Assembly: GCA_024516035.1 (NCBI GenBank) | Contig: CM044956.1 | Span: 8,543,997-8,607,996 of the forward strand | DNA length: 64,000 nt | Source of the DNA: Bactericera cockerelli | Taxonomy: Eukaryota; Arthropoda; Insecta; Hemiptera; Triozidae | Direction: 5' to 3' | Shown here: positions 23,501-33,400 of the stretch, one piece after another | How positions within the stretch are numbered: position 1 is the stretch's first letter | How the letters are laid out: every line of letters begins with the position of its first letter | Notes under the pieces: generated by a model | Seen by the model: only the letters and a program-made list of their open reading frames with translations | The model's database searches: none | What the model was told of the DNA's origin: nothing | Program-made: the position numbers and the translations under genes

Positions 23501-26431
23501 TCACAATATTAACAGACAACCTACGTCCCCATCCAGGACGTTAAATCAAATAGAATCGTTGGTGTTAGGGAAGGCATCCAGCTGTAAAAAAAATGTGCCA
23601 AAACCAACCAACCTCAACCATGAAGTTGAACAACGTCGACCCTGCTCAAGCGGGATAAGACAGAGTAAAAGAAGAAGAAGAAGCTTAACAGACAACAATA
23701 GAAAAAAGTCATTCATTCCCCACAAACACAAAATTTAGCATAGCTCATGCCGCTACAAAAACCAGTAATTTTTCATATCTCTGTTAACCTTATTCACCTT
23801 AATTTAAAAAAATATATTTGATAAAAAAAAATTGATTTTTTTTTTCTTCAGAAAAGCTTACTTTTCTGAACAAGTCATCTTCTCTCCGCTTAAAGTCCTG
23901 ATTCTCCTGGACCAACTGTTTCGCGTCCTGAAGTCCGGCTTGCTTTCCATCTAACGTTTTCTTCATTTTATTATCACTGGAATTGAAAAAGTATCAAGAA
24001 AAAATATTAGAGGAATTGTTTCATATAATTTTTTTAAATAATCTATAAAAACAGTAAGATCAAAATAGTAATACCAAAAGTCAAATAAATGATCAAAAAA
24101 AGTTTTATGGCCAAACAAAATGTTGTTGTTGTGTTGTTGTAGCCAGCTTGGCTATAGCTGGAGGGGTGAGTGATGGTCTCCAGCCAACTTTATTTGAAAG
24201 TTTGCTCGTCCTGAACCACATATTTCTATGTGCGATCAACCATCATGAGGACTTGGGCTTTTCTGTACAAGCCATTAAACCCTTAGGAAACTGCAAGCTA
24301 GCCTGGCTTGTAAGGGTTGGCTAGTCTGTTCTCTGTTTATAGTCCTCTAGCGAGACACTGGTCTTCTCCCTGTTTAACGTCCCCCAGCCAGACAAGCCAA
24401 ACAAAATATCTCTATGGATTTAAGTATTGAATTTGCGTATTGTTTTAAATGGAGAAATGTACGAACTGACTCAAACTTATGAATCCCATTTCGTCTCTTA
24501 ATTTTGCCCTTAATCTTACTATTTCAAAATTGATTTAAATTCACTATTGCATGAAATAAACTACTGGATTTGCCTATGGTAATAGTCTTTTCTAAGATGA
24601 CCTATATCTTGAAAAATCCTACCAAAAACTAACTGATGTCTAATAAATTTGAAAAAAAGACCAATAATATTTTATTTTATCCCAAGGAAATACTCACCTC
24701 TTTTGTTTTCGGGGAGGGGATAAATCTGAGTCACTGCCACCATTTCTAGATTTATGACTAGAATTCTTTACATTGTTCTTTGATTTCCTAGGAGGTGACA
24801 AGTCGGAATCACTATTCCTTCTTGACTTGTACTTGCTTGTTTCTTTTCTGGACTTTCTAGGAGGGGATAAGTCAGAATCACTATTTCTCTGCGAATATTT
24901 ACTAGATGTGTTGGTTTCTTTTCTAGATTTTCTTGGAGGTGAGAGATCAGAGTCACTGTTTCTTCTGGAATGCCTAGGTGGGGATCTATCAGAATCATTT
25001 CTAGTTTTCTGAGAATTGTTTTTGCTTGAACTTTTGTGATTATTAGATTTTCTAGGTGGAGATATATCAGAATCTGAGTTTTTTCTAGACTTTTTGTTAG
25101 ATTTTCTTGGCGGAGATATATCTGAATCTGAGTTCTGTTTTGATTTTTTACTAAATTTTCTAGGTGGAGATGTGTCTGAATCCAAGTTTTGTCTGGACTT
25201 TTTGTTAGATTTTCTTGGGGGAGACATGTCTGAATCTGAATTATGCCTGGACTTTTTGCTAACTTTTCTAGGTGGTGATATATCAGAATCTGAGTTTTTT
25301 CTAGACTTCTTGTTAGATTTTCTTGGCGGAGATATATCTGAATCTGAGTTCTGTCTTGATTTTTTACTAGGTTTTCTATCTGGAGACATGTCAGAATCTG
25401 AGCTTTGTCTAGCTCTATTGTTAGATTTTCTGGGAGGGGAAATGTCAGAATCTGAATTCTGTCTAGATTTTCTTTGAGGAGATTGGTCAGAACTAGGTGA
25501 TTTTTTTCTTGATTTTCTAAACTCGGAAAAATCTGGACCAAGCTTCTTTGACATTGGCTTTGACTTTCTTGGAGGTGAAATGTCTAAATTTCTATTGTTT
25601 TTTAAACCAGATATTTTAGTTTTATTTTTGGGTTCATTTTTGTCACTTATCTGGACATCATCATCACTTCCTCCTGTGATCACCTTCCAGCGTTTGTCTT
25701 TGTATTTGTCTGCCTGCTGCACTTCAGGCGGTCTCTCATCTACAACACCAGCAATGACAGGGGCATCTTCAGAAAGCTGATATAGTTCTAGTTCATTGCT
25801 GTCTAGGTTTCTCATATTTTTTAGATCAATGTCATCATCAATTATTTTCACTCTGTAAGAAAATCAAAAGTGTTCATTTATTTTGATTAAATAAGTTATC
25901 ATATTTTGTTAATCACTTTTCTGATGTCACAACTACTCAAATTCACTTTACTAAAATATTTGCTGAAACCAGGACTTGAACCAGCAACCTCCAGGTTACA
26001 AGTCCACTGCCTTAACAATCAAGCTAGAGAGGTTGGTCAGCATTTTGATTAAACAAATAATATTAAAACACTTTTAAACAGTAACAAAAGAAGAACTTCT
26101 AACAAATAAAATAATTGTCCTGAAATAACACCTTAAGATTCAAGGTACACAATTTAAATAGGTAAGTCAGTGTGTTAAATAGTAACATATTCTCATTTTT
26201 TATTTTTGTTCTAATTGGTTTTTGATAATGTTGCTCATTTATGAGAAATAATAGGAAAGGAAAATATATTTGATAGTAGAAATGGGCTGAATAGTACACA
26301 AACATCCAGAAATATTACCTTTTGATACCAGTGGCTATTTTTTTCTTCTTTTTCTTTTTTTCATCAGAAGTTCCAGAGAGATACCTCTTCAAGTATTCTT
26401 TTTGATCAATTTTTCTACTTTGAAGTGTCAT
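17588..26431 (-). CDS. BUD13: BUD13 homologue, RES splicing complex subunit
   Basis: BUD13 is the scaffold of the RES (retention and splicing) complex with SNIP1/Pml1 and RBMX2/Snu17, bound to the activated spliceosome. Six exons on the minus strand, all GT-AG and in phase: 26319-26431, 24698-25852, 23862-23976, 22703-22857, 21478-21650 and 17588-17766, giving 629 residues. The N-terminus KEYLKRYLSG and the following IIDDDID...VDERPPEV match the family. Exon 2 encodes about 13 copies of a SDSD-(I/L/M)-SPPRK repeat with a roughly 19-residue period. The C-terminal BUD13 domain ends with [20 protein letters not shown] and a final W-S-x-x-D-M, as in other species. A possible additional upstream exon around 26841-26915 (donor CCCAG/GTAAAT) reads open into exon 1 but may be 5' UTR. 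Intron 5 contains a 2.7-kb fold-back element and an 89-bp tandem repeat. Confidence 0.95.
17749..17975. repeat. 89-bp tandem repeat over the BUD13 last-exon acceptor
   Basis: The segment with the 3' splice site of BUD13 exon 6 (minus strand CCCCAG/CGGATCTCAAGCCC) is present three times with an 89-base period: GATCCGCTGGGGAGAGAAAT at 17761, 17850 and 17939. The third copy is partial. Each copy carries an acceptor-like AG and about 15 exon bases; only the leftmost continues into the coding exon. Confidence 0.85.
18760..19240 (-). pseudogene. Unrecognised protein fragment in left arm of fold-back element
   Basis: Minus strand reads a protein-like stretch (NAETVGLGFFETLSHDEKSG and VNITVRIKDIPAYVRGG) and, after a frame change, a second block with KVVKDTAKRGVKL and KHFVPQVVSKCRRLYPD ending at a stop. 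The mirror copy lies at 19736-20160 on the plus strand with a 58-base deletion. The second block reminds me of the C-terminus of an unnamed family of large arthropod proteins with an LKVV-ND-AERGVKL motif; this is memory, not a search. No intact gene exists here. Confidence 0.4.
19290..19505 (-). repeat. tRNA-headed SINE, family D
   Basis: Minus strand begins with a tRNA-like head (TAGCTCATTGGTTTAGCACC then GGTTCGATCC) and continues with TTGTAAGGGATACCTTCCGG and a common tail. Other copies: 38375-38640 and 57835-58090 (plus), 40100-40292 and 60178-60366 (minus). The head resembles tRNA-Gly most, but is too diverged to be sure. Confidence 0.7.
21945..22262 (-). repeat. Full-length tRNA-headed SINE, family E with central box
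   Basis: Minus strand runs from a tRNA-like head (GACTACTGCCCGTAGTC, B box GAGTTCGATCCCC) through TTCTGTTCCTTCCGTACATG, the central box CTACCCAGGTTGGGTGAGG, and a tail with CAACCTCAACCATGAGGTTG to AAGAAGAAG. Partial copies: 23540-23690, 26598-26700, 39960-40110, 44030-44160, 60040-60190 and 63889-64000 (cut by the window edge). Confidence 0.7.
22451..22662 (-). repeat. tRNA-headed SINE, family B, full length
   Basis: Minus strand starts CCCGTCCCGGTAGCTCAGTG, has B box GGGTTCGAAACCC, then ACATGACATGTTATCCTCCC, and ends ATAAGGCGATATTATTATTA. It lies just downstream of BUD13 exon 4. Other copies: 35404-35752, 42268-42432 and 43206-43420 (minus); 36846-36985, 44766-44900 and 62395-62532 (plus, tail parts). 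Confidence 0.75.
23112..23265 (+). repeat. tRNA-headed SINE, family C (Thr-like)
   Basis: Head GACTTCAGTAGTTTGATCGA with GACTTGTAACCTGGAGGTC keeps a CTTGTAA loop like tRNA-Thr(TGT), B box GGTTCAA, then a body with GTGATATCACGAAAGTGAT. Other copies: 25950-26040 (minus), 39255-39490 (minus), 47926-48067 (plus), 57592-57735 (plus), 59335-59570 (minus). Confidence 0.7.
24123..24395 (-). repeat. (CAA)n-tailed retroposon, family G, full length
   Basis: Minus strand starts GTCTGGCTGGGGGACGTTAA, passes AGACTAGCCAACCCTTACAA and CCTCATGATGGTTGATCGCA, and ends GCTGGCTACAACAACAC(AAC)n. Flanking direct repeats GCCAAACAAAAT on both sides are a 12-bp target-site duplication. Lies in BUD13 intron 2. No tRNA or 5S head is visible. 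Confidence 0.8.
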
Positions 26432-27419
26432 TGTGAAAGTCTCTGAAAAAACAAGATGTTCAATACAAATTATACAATTACAAAAAAAGGCTGGATACTG
26501 TATAAATTTAATAAACTTTTAGGTATACAGGATAGAACAAAAATGTTTCTTTCAAGGTAATAACCAGAGTCATATCTACATTTCTAAATTGTGGTGTAAT
26601 GGTTGTGACTACTGCCAGTGGTCCAGAAATCCTGAGTTTGATTTCCATATGGGCAGAATTTTCTCACAAAACATTCTGTTCCTTAACAATATCTACTATT
26701 CTTAACAATAACTGCACTGGCCTCAAGGAACAGATAGTTAGATATAGGATCACATTTCATATTCTTGTGTTTTACTTCCTACAGTTTAGATCTGCTGGTG
26801 AAAAATATTTTTAATAGAATACCTACACATGCAAATTTACCTGGGTGTTGGGGTCCTCTATAAAACTTGAGTTTTTCAGACTTAGGTTGAGGTTGTTTTG
26901 AATATTGTACTGTATCAAGAAAGATGTAATTGTTTACAGTGCCATCACAAAATTAGATTTTAAGACACAAGTGCAAATAATAATGCAATAGAAAACTACA
27001 ATACCAAAGACAATTAATACAACATAATGCAAATTTACAAATAAAATTCAAAATCGAAAAATTATGATTTGAAATTCAAATTTTACCGCTCAAATTCGCT
27101 CAATGTAACGTTATCGTTTGAAAGTATCTTTTGCCGTCATTTCTTAAGACGCGACGGCAAGAACCTTGTAATCAGCTGGACATTTCCATAAACAAATTGA
27201 TAAGATGGGTGGCGGGTTTATTGATAATGTTTTGATTTTTCGATTTTCAACTTATTGCGAGTATGTTAAGCTGATAAGCGACAGAATCATGTATACTTTG
27301 GGTGTTTTCCATGTTTATCTTTCTACGTTTCGGCCAAATTTGAGTTCTTCAAGTTACCAGTAACATTATACATTTGTTTATTCTTCTGTGATTCTCATGT
27401 GTAACAAACACCTTGGAAG
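26432..27419. promoter_or_regulatory. Region between divergent BUD13 and FAM234 starts
   Basis: About 990 bp between two head-to-head coding starts. A SINE head fragment (family E, 26598-26700) and a possible BUD13 leader exon (26841-26915, minus) lie in the left part. The segment 27080-27200 is richer in CpG than its surroundings and is the likeliest promoter. Regulatory role is inferred. Confidence 0.45.
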
Positions 27420-30400
27420 ATGTCATTCCCAGTGAAAAAGTTGAGGGACAGTTTAGATGATGAGGACGTCTCTGATGATGTTGATGATGAAGTGTTTATT
27501 CGGGATGGAAGGACATTCAAACTGGACGATGACAGAGGACTCAAGAGACCGCTCATGGCACCACGGAGAAAGTTCAAATCAACGTCGAGTTACTTCAGCT
27601 ATGGAGACAGCAGTTCTTTCAAGAAGTTGAGGGTACCCTTCTGCTACACTTTGCTCTGTGTGGTTATACTGTGTTGTAAGTTCATGCTGATACCATTTTA
27701 CCTTTTAAAATACAGTCAAACCTGGATATAATTGAATGGAATATAATGATAAATTCTTTAAAATGGAGAAAATCTCAGGTCCCTGCATCACCTTTTTAAG
27801 TGTAATAGAGTCAAGTAGGTAGCTTATTTTGTAAAGCAGTTTGTGATCCTAAAACTATCAGTGAGGTATATGATCAGTTGTTTCACCAGTGAGACAACAT
27901 ATTGCCGCTGCAAACACAAACTGTCGTATCTGCAAATTTTGCCATTTTCAGTTAAGAAGTGCACATAGTGGTTTGTGCTTGCTGAGAATCTTTGAAACTC
28001 ACATACTACTAACCTTAAAACTTGAATACTTCGGGAAGGAGTTGAGATACAGATACGACAGTTCGTGACGTGAAAAAGGAAGTTTCAATCCACTATGTGC
28101 GCTTTATTTTAGTTTGACAAATAAACTAGTAAATAAATAATTTGGGAGAGCTTTTCACAAAGTTGTAGGTTCAATTTATTTGGAAAGAATGACCATCACA
28201 GAAGTTGGTCGAAAACTCGTAATATAAAATTAACTCAGTTACTGGCTGCATTGCCATCAATCCATCATACTGTAACATCCCCTCTTCAGTAAAAAACATA
28301 ATCCTTGTATCTAGATGGTAATTTGGTTTGCCTCCTCTGACGTGTTGGACGTTCATCTTCATTATCATTAGACATGATTGTTGGTGACTGGTTTGGGGGA
28401 TTCTGAACGTTTTCTTTGTCTTCAGTTGGACTAGATTCCACTGCATCATCACCTCTTTCTTCATTTTCACAAGATGATGTTTCAGGATGAGTTGAATCTG
28501 GTTTAATAAATTTTTCATTTCTCCTTAGCATAGCTCCTTCTGAAGTTCTCACGGTATATGATCTATTCCCATCTTTGCTCTCAATTTTACCTTTAGACCA
28601 AGTTTCGCTTTCAGGCATTTTCTTATACCACACATCTTCATTAACCTCCAGGTCTTGTCTACTAACTGAATGTCTATCATAATATATTTTTGCCTTGTTT
28701 TTATTTTCTTTTATTTTGTCCTGTACACATTGTTGCTCAATGGGTTCAAGATCCTTGTTTATACTTGGTATGTGACACCGCAACCATCTGTTCATTAATC
28801 TTTTAGCAGGACTGAAGTTTGTCTTATTCGGTGTATTTCTATGAAGCAACAACATTTGGTAAAAATCTGTGTTGCTGTCAATGCTTTTCTTTATAAGTGT
28901 TTTTACTACTTTGACGGCAGATTCTGCTTTTCCATTAGACTGTGGGTAATGCGGACTGGACATGACATGATTAAACTCCCAATCATTACTGAATTTCTTA
29001 AACTCCTGTGAAGAAAAATTTGTTGCACCGTCTGTTATAACTGTTCGGGGAATACCATGTCGACTAAAGTTTCTCTTGCAGATGAGAATAACACAAGCTG
29101 AGCTTAAATCTTTTAATTCGTCAATTTCGAAGTAATCAGAGTAATGATCAATCGTGACAAGGAATCTTCTTTTCTTTCCTTTAATGTCTACTTCGAAAAC
29201 ATCCATGCTAATTATTTCGAAAGGATCTTTAGGTACTTCATAAGATTTCATTTCGATTCTCTTTTGATTTGCAGATAACTTTGCACAAGTTTCACAAGAT
29301 TGCACAAGATCTTTAATTTCATTGTTCAAATTAGGCCAAAACACAACTTCCTTAGCCAGCTTTTGTGTAGCTTCTATTCCAAGATGTCCTAAGTGAATTT
29401 TTTTTAAAAATTCTTTTCTGAGTTTGACAGGAATTAATATCTGATTTCCTTTTAGAATTATTCCATCTTCTATTGTTAAATCGGCTCTGTAATTCCAAAA
29501 GCACTTTAACTCATTGGAAAGTTTGTGTTTTTCTTCTGGCCATCCTTTGATTATTTGTTGCTTCAGATGCTGAAGTTGACCATCAGTATTTGTTTCTTCT
29601 TTAATTCGTTGAATTGATTCATCTGATATTTTAACTATCTTGTTATCATAGTAATTTATACCAGTATTAATTATTCTTAATGTACTGATGGTTTCACACA
29701 AAAATATTTCTTGTGAAATTTTATATATGTCATTTTGCTTTTCAATATTCTGCAAACTTTCAGGTGCACGAGATAATGTATCTGCCAGATACATACTTTT
29801 ACCATTCTTATATTTTACAAGTAAATTATATCTTTGAAGGGTCAATATCATACTTTGTAAACGTTTTGGGATTTTTAACAATGGTTTTTTAAATATTGAT
29901 ACTAATGGACTGTGGTCTGTCTTAATAACAACATTTGGCTGTCCACAAATATACTGGTCAAAGCGTTGACATGCAAACACAATCGCAAGCATTTCTTTTT
30001 CAATCTGTGCGTAATTCTTCTGTGTTGATGTTAACATTTTAGAAGCGTAAGCAACAGGTTGATCTTCTTGCAAAATGGCACATCCAAGGGCAAAAGAAGA
30101 CGCATCAGCTTGAATAGTAATAGGTTTCTTTGGGTCAAAATATTTCAATTTTGTTGTGTCTGCAATAATATTTTTTATATTCAAAAATGCTTTTTCTTCT
30201 TTATCAGTCCACTCAAATGTTTCTCCATCTCGCGTTATTTTTCTTAGAACTTCTGTTGTATCAGATAATTTGTTTATATATCTTGACAAATATGTTACCA
30301 TTCCGAGAAATCTCATCACAGCTTCTTTATTTTCAGGTCTTGGCATATTGACAATTGATGATATCTTGCTAGGGTCTGGTTTGATTCCCTGAGATGTCAA

Positions 30401-33400
30401 TATATGACCATAAAATTTTATTTCTTTTTTACAGAGATGTGTTTTATCTGGATTAAGTTTAACATTTCGTTCTTTCAACCTCTTAAGAAGTGCTTCAAGA
30501 TTTTTATCGTGATCACATTGAGCATCCTCTTGAGAATCACCATAGCCAACAATGAGAATGTCATCCGCTAATACAAACACACCTCTCAAACCATGTACTA
30601 CTTCTAACATTTTCTTCTGAAAAATTTCCATGGCTGTTGATAAACCAAATGGAAGTCTAAGGTATCTGTATTTTCCGAACGGTGTCCAAAAAGCTGTTAG
30701 TTTACTGCTTCGTTCAGTTAATTTTACTTGCCAAAATCCTCTTGTCGCATCCATAGTTGAAAATAATTTTGCGTTATTTAACTCTGGAATTATTTCGTCG
30801 ATTGTAGGTAGTTGCTGTTTGGTATCCTTGATGGCACGATTCAGATGGGTAGGATCAATACATACTCTCAGTTTATTATTTCTCTTCACAATAGTCACAT
30901 TACTTGTCCAGTCTGTGTATCCAGGTTCCTCAACGATTATATTATTTTTCAACATATTCTCAATTTCCATCTTCAAGTCATCTTTTAAGGCAATTGGAAC
31001 ACGACGTGGGCTTTGTTTTACTGGTGTTACCTCAGTTGAAAAATCAATGTCAACTTCACCTGCTATTTCACCTATGCCTTCAAATACATCTTTATACTTT
31101 TCAACCATTTTCTTTGTTGAATGAGGTATATTTTTTTCGAGTTGTTTCTCTTGTATGTTCTTGATTTCACATATTTTCAAAACTTCACGGCAGTAGGTTA
31201 TCAGGTTCAAAGTATCACATGCTTTGTATGAAAGTAAAGGTTTGTGATCATAGTCTACCACAATAAATTCCAAGTGAAAAATATGTTTGCCTTTTCTTAT
31301 TTTCATAGTGTACTTTCCTTTGACACCCAGTGTTGTTCCGTTGACAGCTCGAAGTACAGCATTAGACAAACATAACTGAATATTTTCTACTTCCAATATG
31401 TTACATAGTGTTTTTTCGCCAATGATGCTACATGTAGCTCCAGTGTCTAATTGAAATGATGTGGTTTTAACCTTGCTATTAGGTAGGATTACATTTAAAT
31501 TGATAAATACACCTTGATCTTTAAAGTGATTCACTTGTAATATATTCTGGTCAACATCATCATTGTTTGGCACATTATGATGAACATACTTTATGTTATT
31601 TCTTCTTTGTCTACAAACAGTGGCAAAGTGTCCTTTTTTATCACATTGATAACAAATACTAGTTCTTGCAGGACATTCCTCAATTTTTTTATGCCATTCT
31701 CCGCCACAGTATGCACATTTTTTCTGATTTTTCGTATGTCTGAATTTTTTGTTTTTAAATTCCACCTTGTTGATTTCATTTTGTTTATCTTCTAAAAATT
31801 CTAACTGTTTCTTTGTTTCTTCACTTGATTTGCAAATATTTATAGCTTCTGAAAGATCAATATTTTTCTTTAACCAAAGCTTTTCCCTCAGTTTGACATC
31901 TTTGATAGAACAAATAATTTTGTCTAAAAGAAGCTCGTCCTCCATGGTTTTATATTCACACAATTTACTTTGAGTCTTCAGTTTAAGAAAATAGTCCTGA
32001 TATGATTCTTCCTCCGTCTGTTTCATGCTATTATAAATATAGCGCTCATATCTGATGTTCACTTCAGGGGTCAACTTTTCGATCAAAATATTCAAGATTT
32101 CTTCCGTTGTTTTGTCTTCTGGTTTTTCTATTAGTTTGTATATCTTCATACTGGCTTCTTCTCCTATTGCTGTCAACATAGTCGATACTCTCACAACATT
32201 TGTTTCTGTTTGGAGGCCACTAGCTGTTTCGAAGTTATTCCACATCCTTCTGAAATGTTCAATGTTAGATCGGACATTGCCGTCGAGCTTCAATCCGCTT
32301 GGTAGAGGTAAACTGTTGACCTGCTTTACCAGGGTGACACTCTGCTTGACTTTTTCTTCTAACAATTGAGCTTTCAAAGTTTTGTTCTCTGCTTCATACT
32401 CCGCTAACTTCTTCTGCACAATCTGTTGAATTTGTTTTTCCAGTTCTTTGTCCATTATTTGATGTCTCAGATGTTATTTTATTAGACAAAGAAAAAAATT
32501 AAACAGGAACAAAATTTCAACACACCTGACACCATATTTTAGTTTGACAAATAAACTAGTAAATAAATAATTTGGGAGAGCTTTTCACAAAGTTGTAGGT
32601 TCAATTTATTTGGAAAGAATGACCATCACAGAAGTTGGTCGAAAACTCGTAATATAAAATTAACTCAGTTACTGGCTGCATTGCCATCAATCCATCATAC
32701 TGTAACACGCTTCTTAACTGAAAATGGCAAAATTTGCAGATACGACAGTTTGTGTTTGCAGCGGCGATATGTTATTAGGTCAGATAGCAACTGATATAGT
32801 GGCCCAACAGTTGCACACACTGAAAATAATGCCTGTCTTGTATGTCTCAAATTGCTAACAACCGGTGACTTTTTCTTATACTACTCACTGGTGCTGTCAT
32901 TTGGGAGGAGTACCTACAAATAACTAGTAACTACCTTGGAATGGACTTTAAAAAATAAAATATTTTATTACTATTGCAGTTAGTGGTCCTATCTGGATGA
33001 GAAAGAGTAAGATACAGTGTTCCACCAGTCATACAAGAAGTTTTGAAATAGAGAAGTTTAGTAGGCCATCAGAGGCCCAACTGGTTGATTTCATGGAGAC
33101 ACATTTGAACCACTGGTGGCCCAGCTTGTCTATTCCATGCAAGCATGTTTGTACCACTGATGGCCCAAACAGTTGTTTGGGTATTAATAATCAAATTTAC
33201 TTCTTTCATCAGGTCTCATAGCCGTTGCTCTTATATTAATCAATATGAACACAAACTACATGCTGAACAAGCTGCTACATTCATCAAGTGAAAACCCCTC
33301 CAGTGAGGCTGCTTACAAACCATGCACTGATTATGAAATAGAAGAGCTGTGGCATCATACCATTCCTAAAATCAAATCAGAAACCCCAGTGAGGAGTGTG

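Larger units (their letters stand above)
28105..32707 (-). mobile_element. Complete Ty3/Gypsy LTR retrotransposon
   Basis: LTRs of 173 bp at 28105-28277 and 32535-32707 appear identical base for base. Target-site duplication CGCTT lies at 28100-28104 and 32708-32712. Directly inside the 5' LTR (minus strand) is TGGTGTCAGG, complementary to the 3' end of tRNA-Leu, a normal primer-binding site. One intact Gag-Pol frame fills the interior. It lies antisense in FAM234 intron 1. Identical LTRs and an open frame indicate a very recent insertion. Confidence 0.93.
27895..32785. mobile_element. Inverted-repeat element split by a Gypsy insertion
   Basis: About 70-base inverted repeats run from AACATATTGCCGCTGCAAAC (from about 27897) to CACATAGTGG, and in reverse from CCACTATGTG (28090) across the Gypsy insertion to GTTTGCAGCGGCGATATGTT (about 32774). 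Joining the flanks over the 5-base Gypsy target duplication restores a continuous arm, so the Gypsy element landed in the right arm of an older MITE-like element about 270 bp long. The MITE's own target duplication is not clear. Confidence 0.75.

Noticed and set aside
24774..25480. CRISPR-like array of regular repeats
   Set aside because: The repeats are codon-periodic parts of a protein, have no unique spacers, and the organism is a eukaryote.
24768..25541. Second 257-codon minus-strand frame and long plus-strand frames in BUD13 exon 2
   Set aside because: The regular SDSD-SPPRK repeat keeps other frames open by chance; only the annotated frame splices into the conserved BUD13 ends.
32997..33100. 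Additional FAM234 exon after the acceptor ATTGCAG at about 32980
   Set aside because: In the required phase it meets a stop after six codons; exon 1 joins directly to exon 2 and restores one transmembrane helix.
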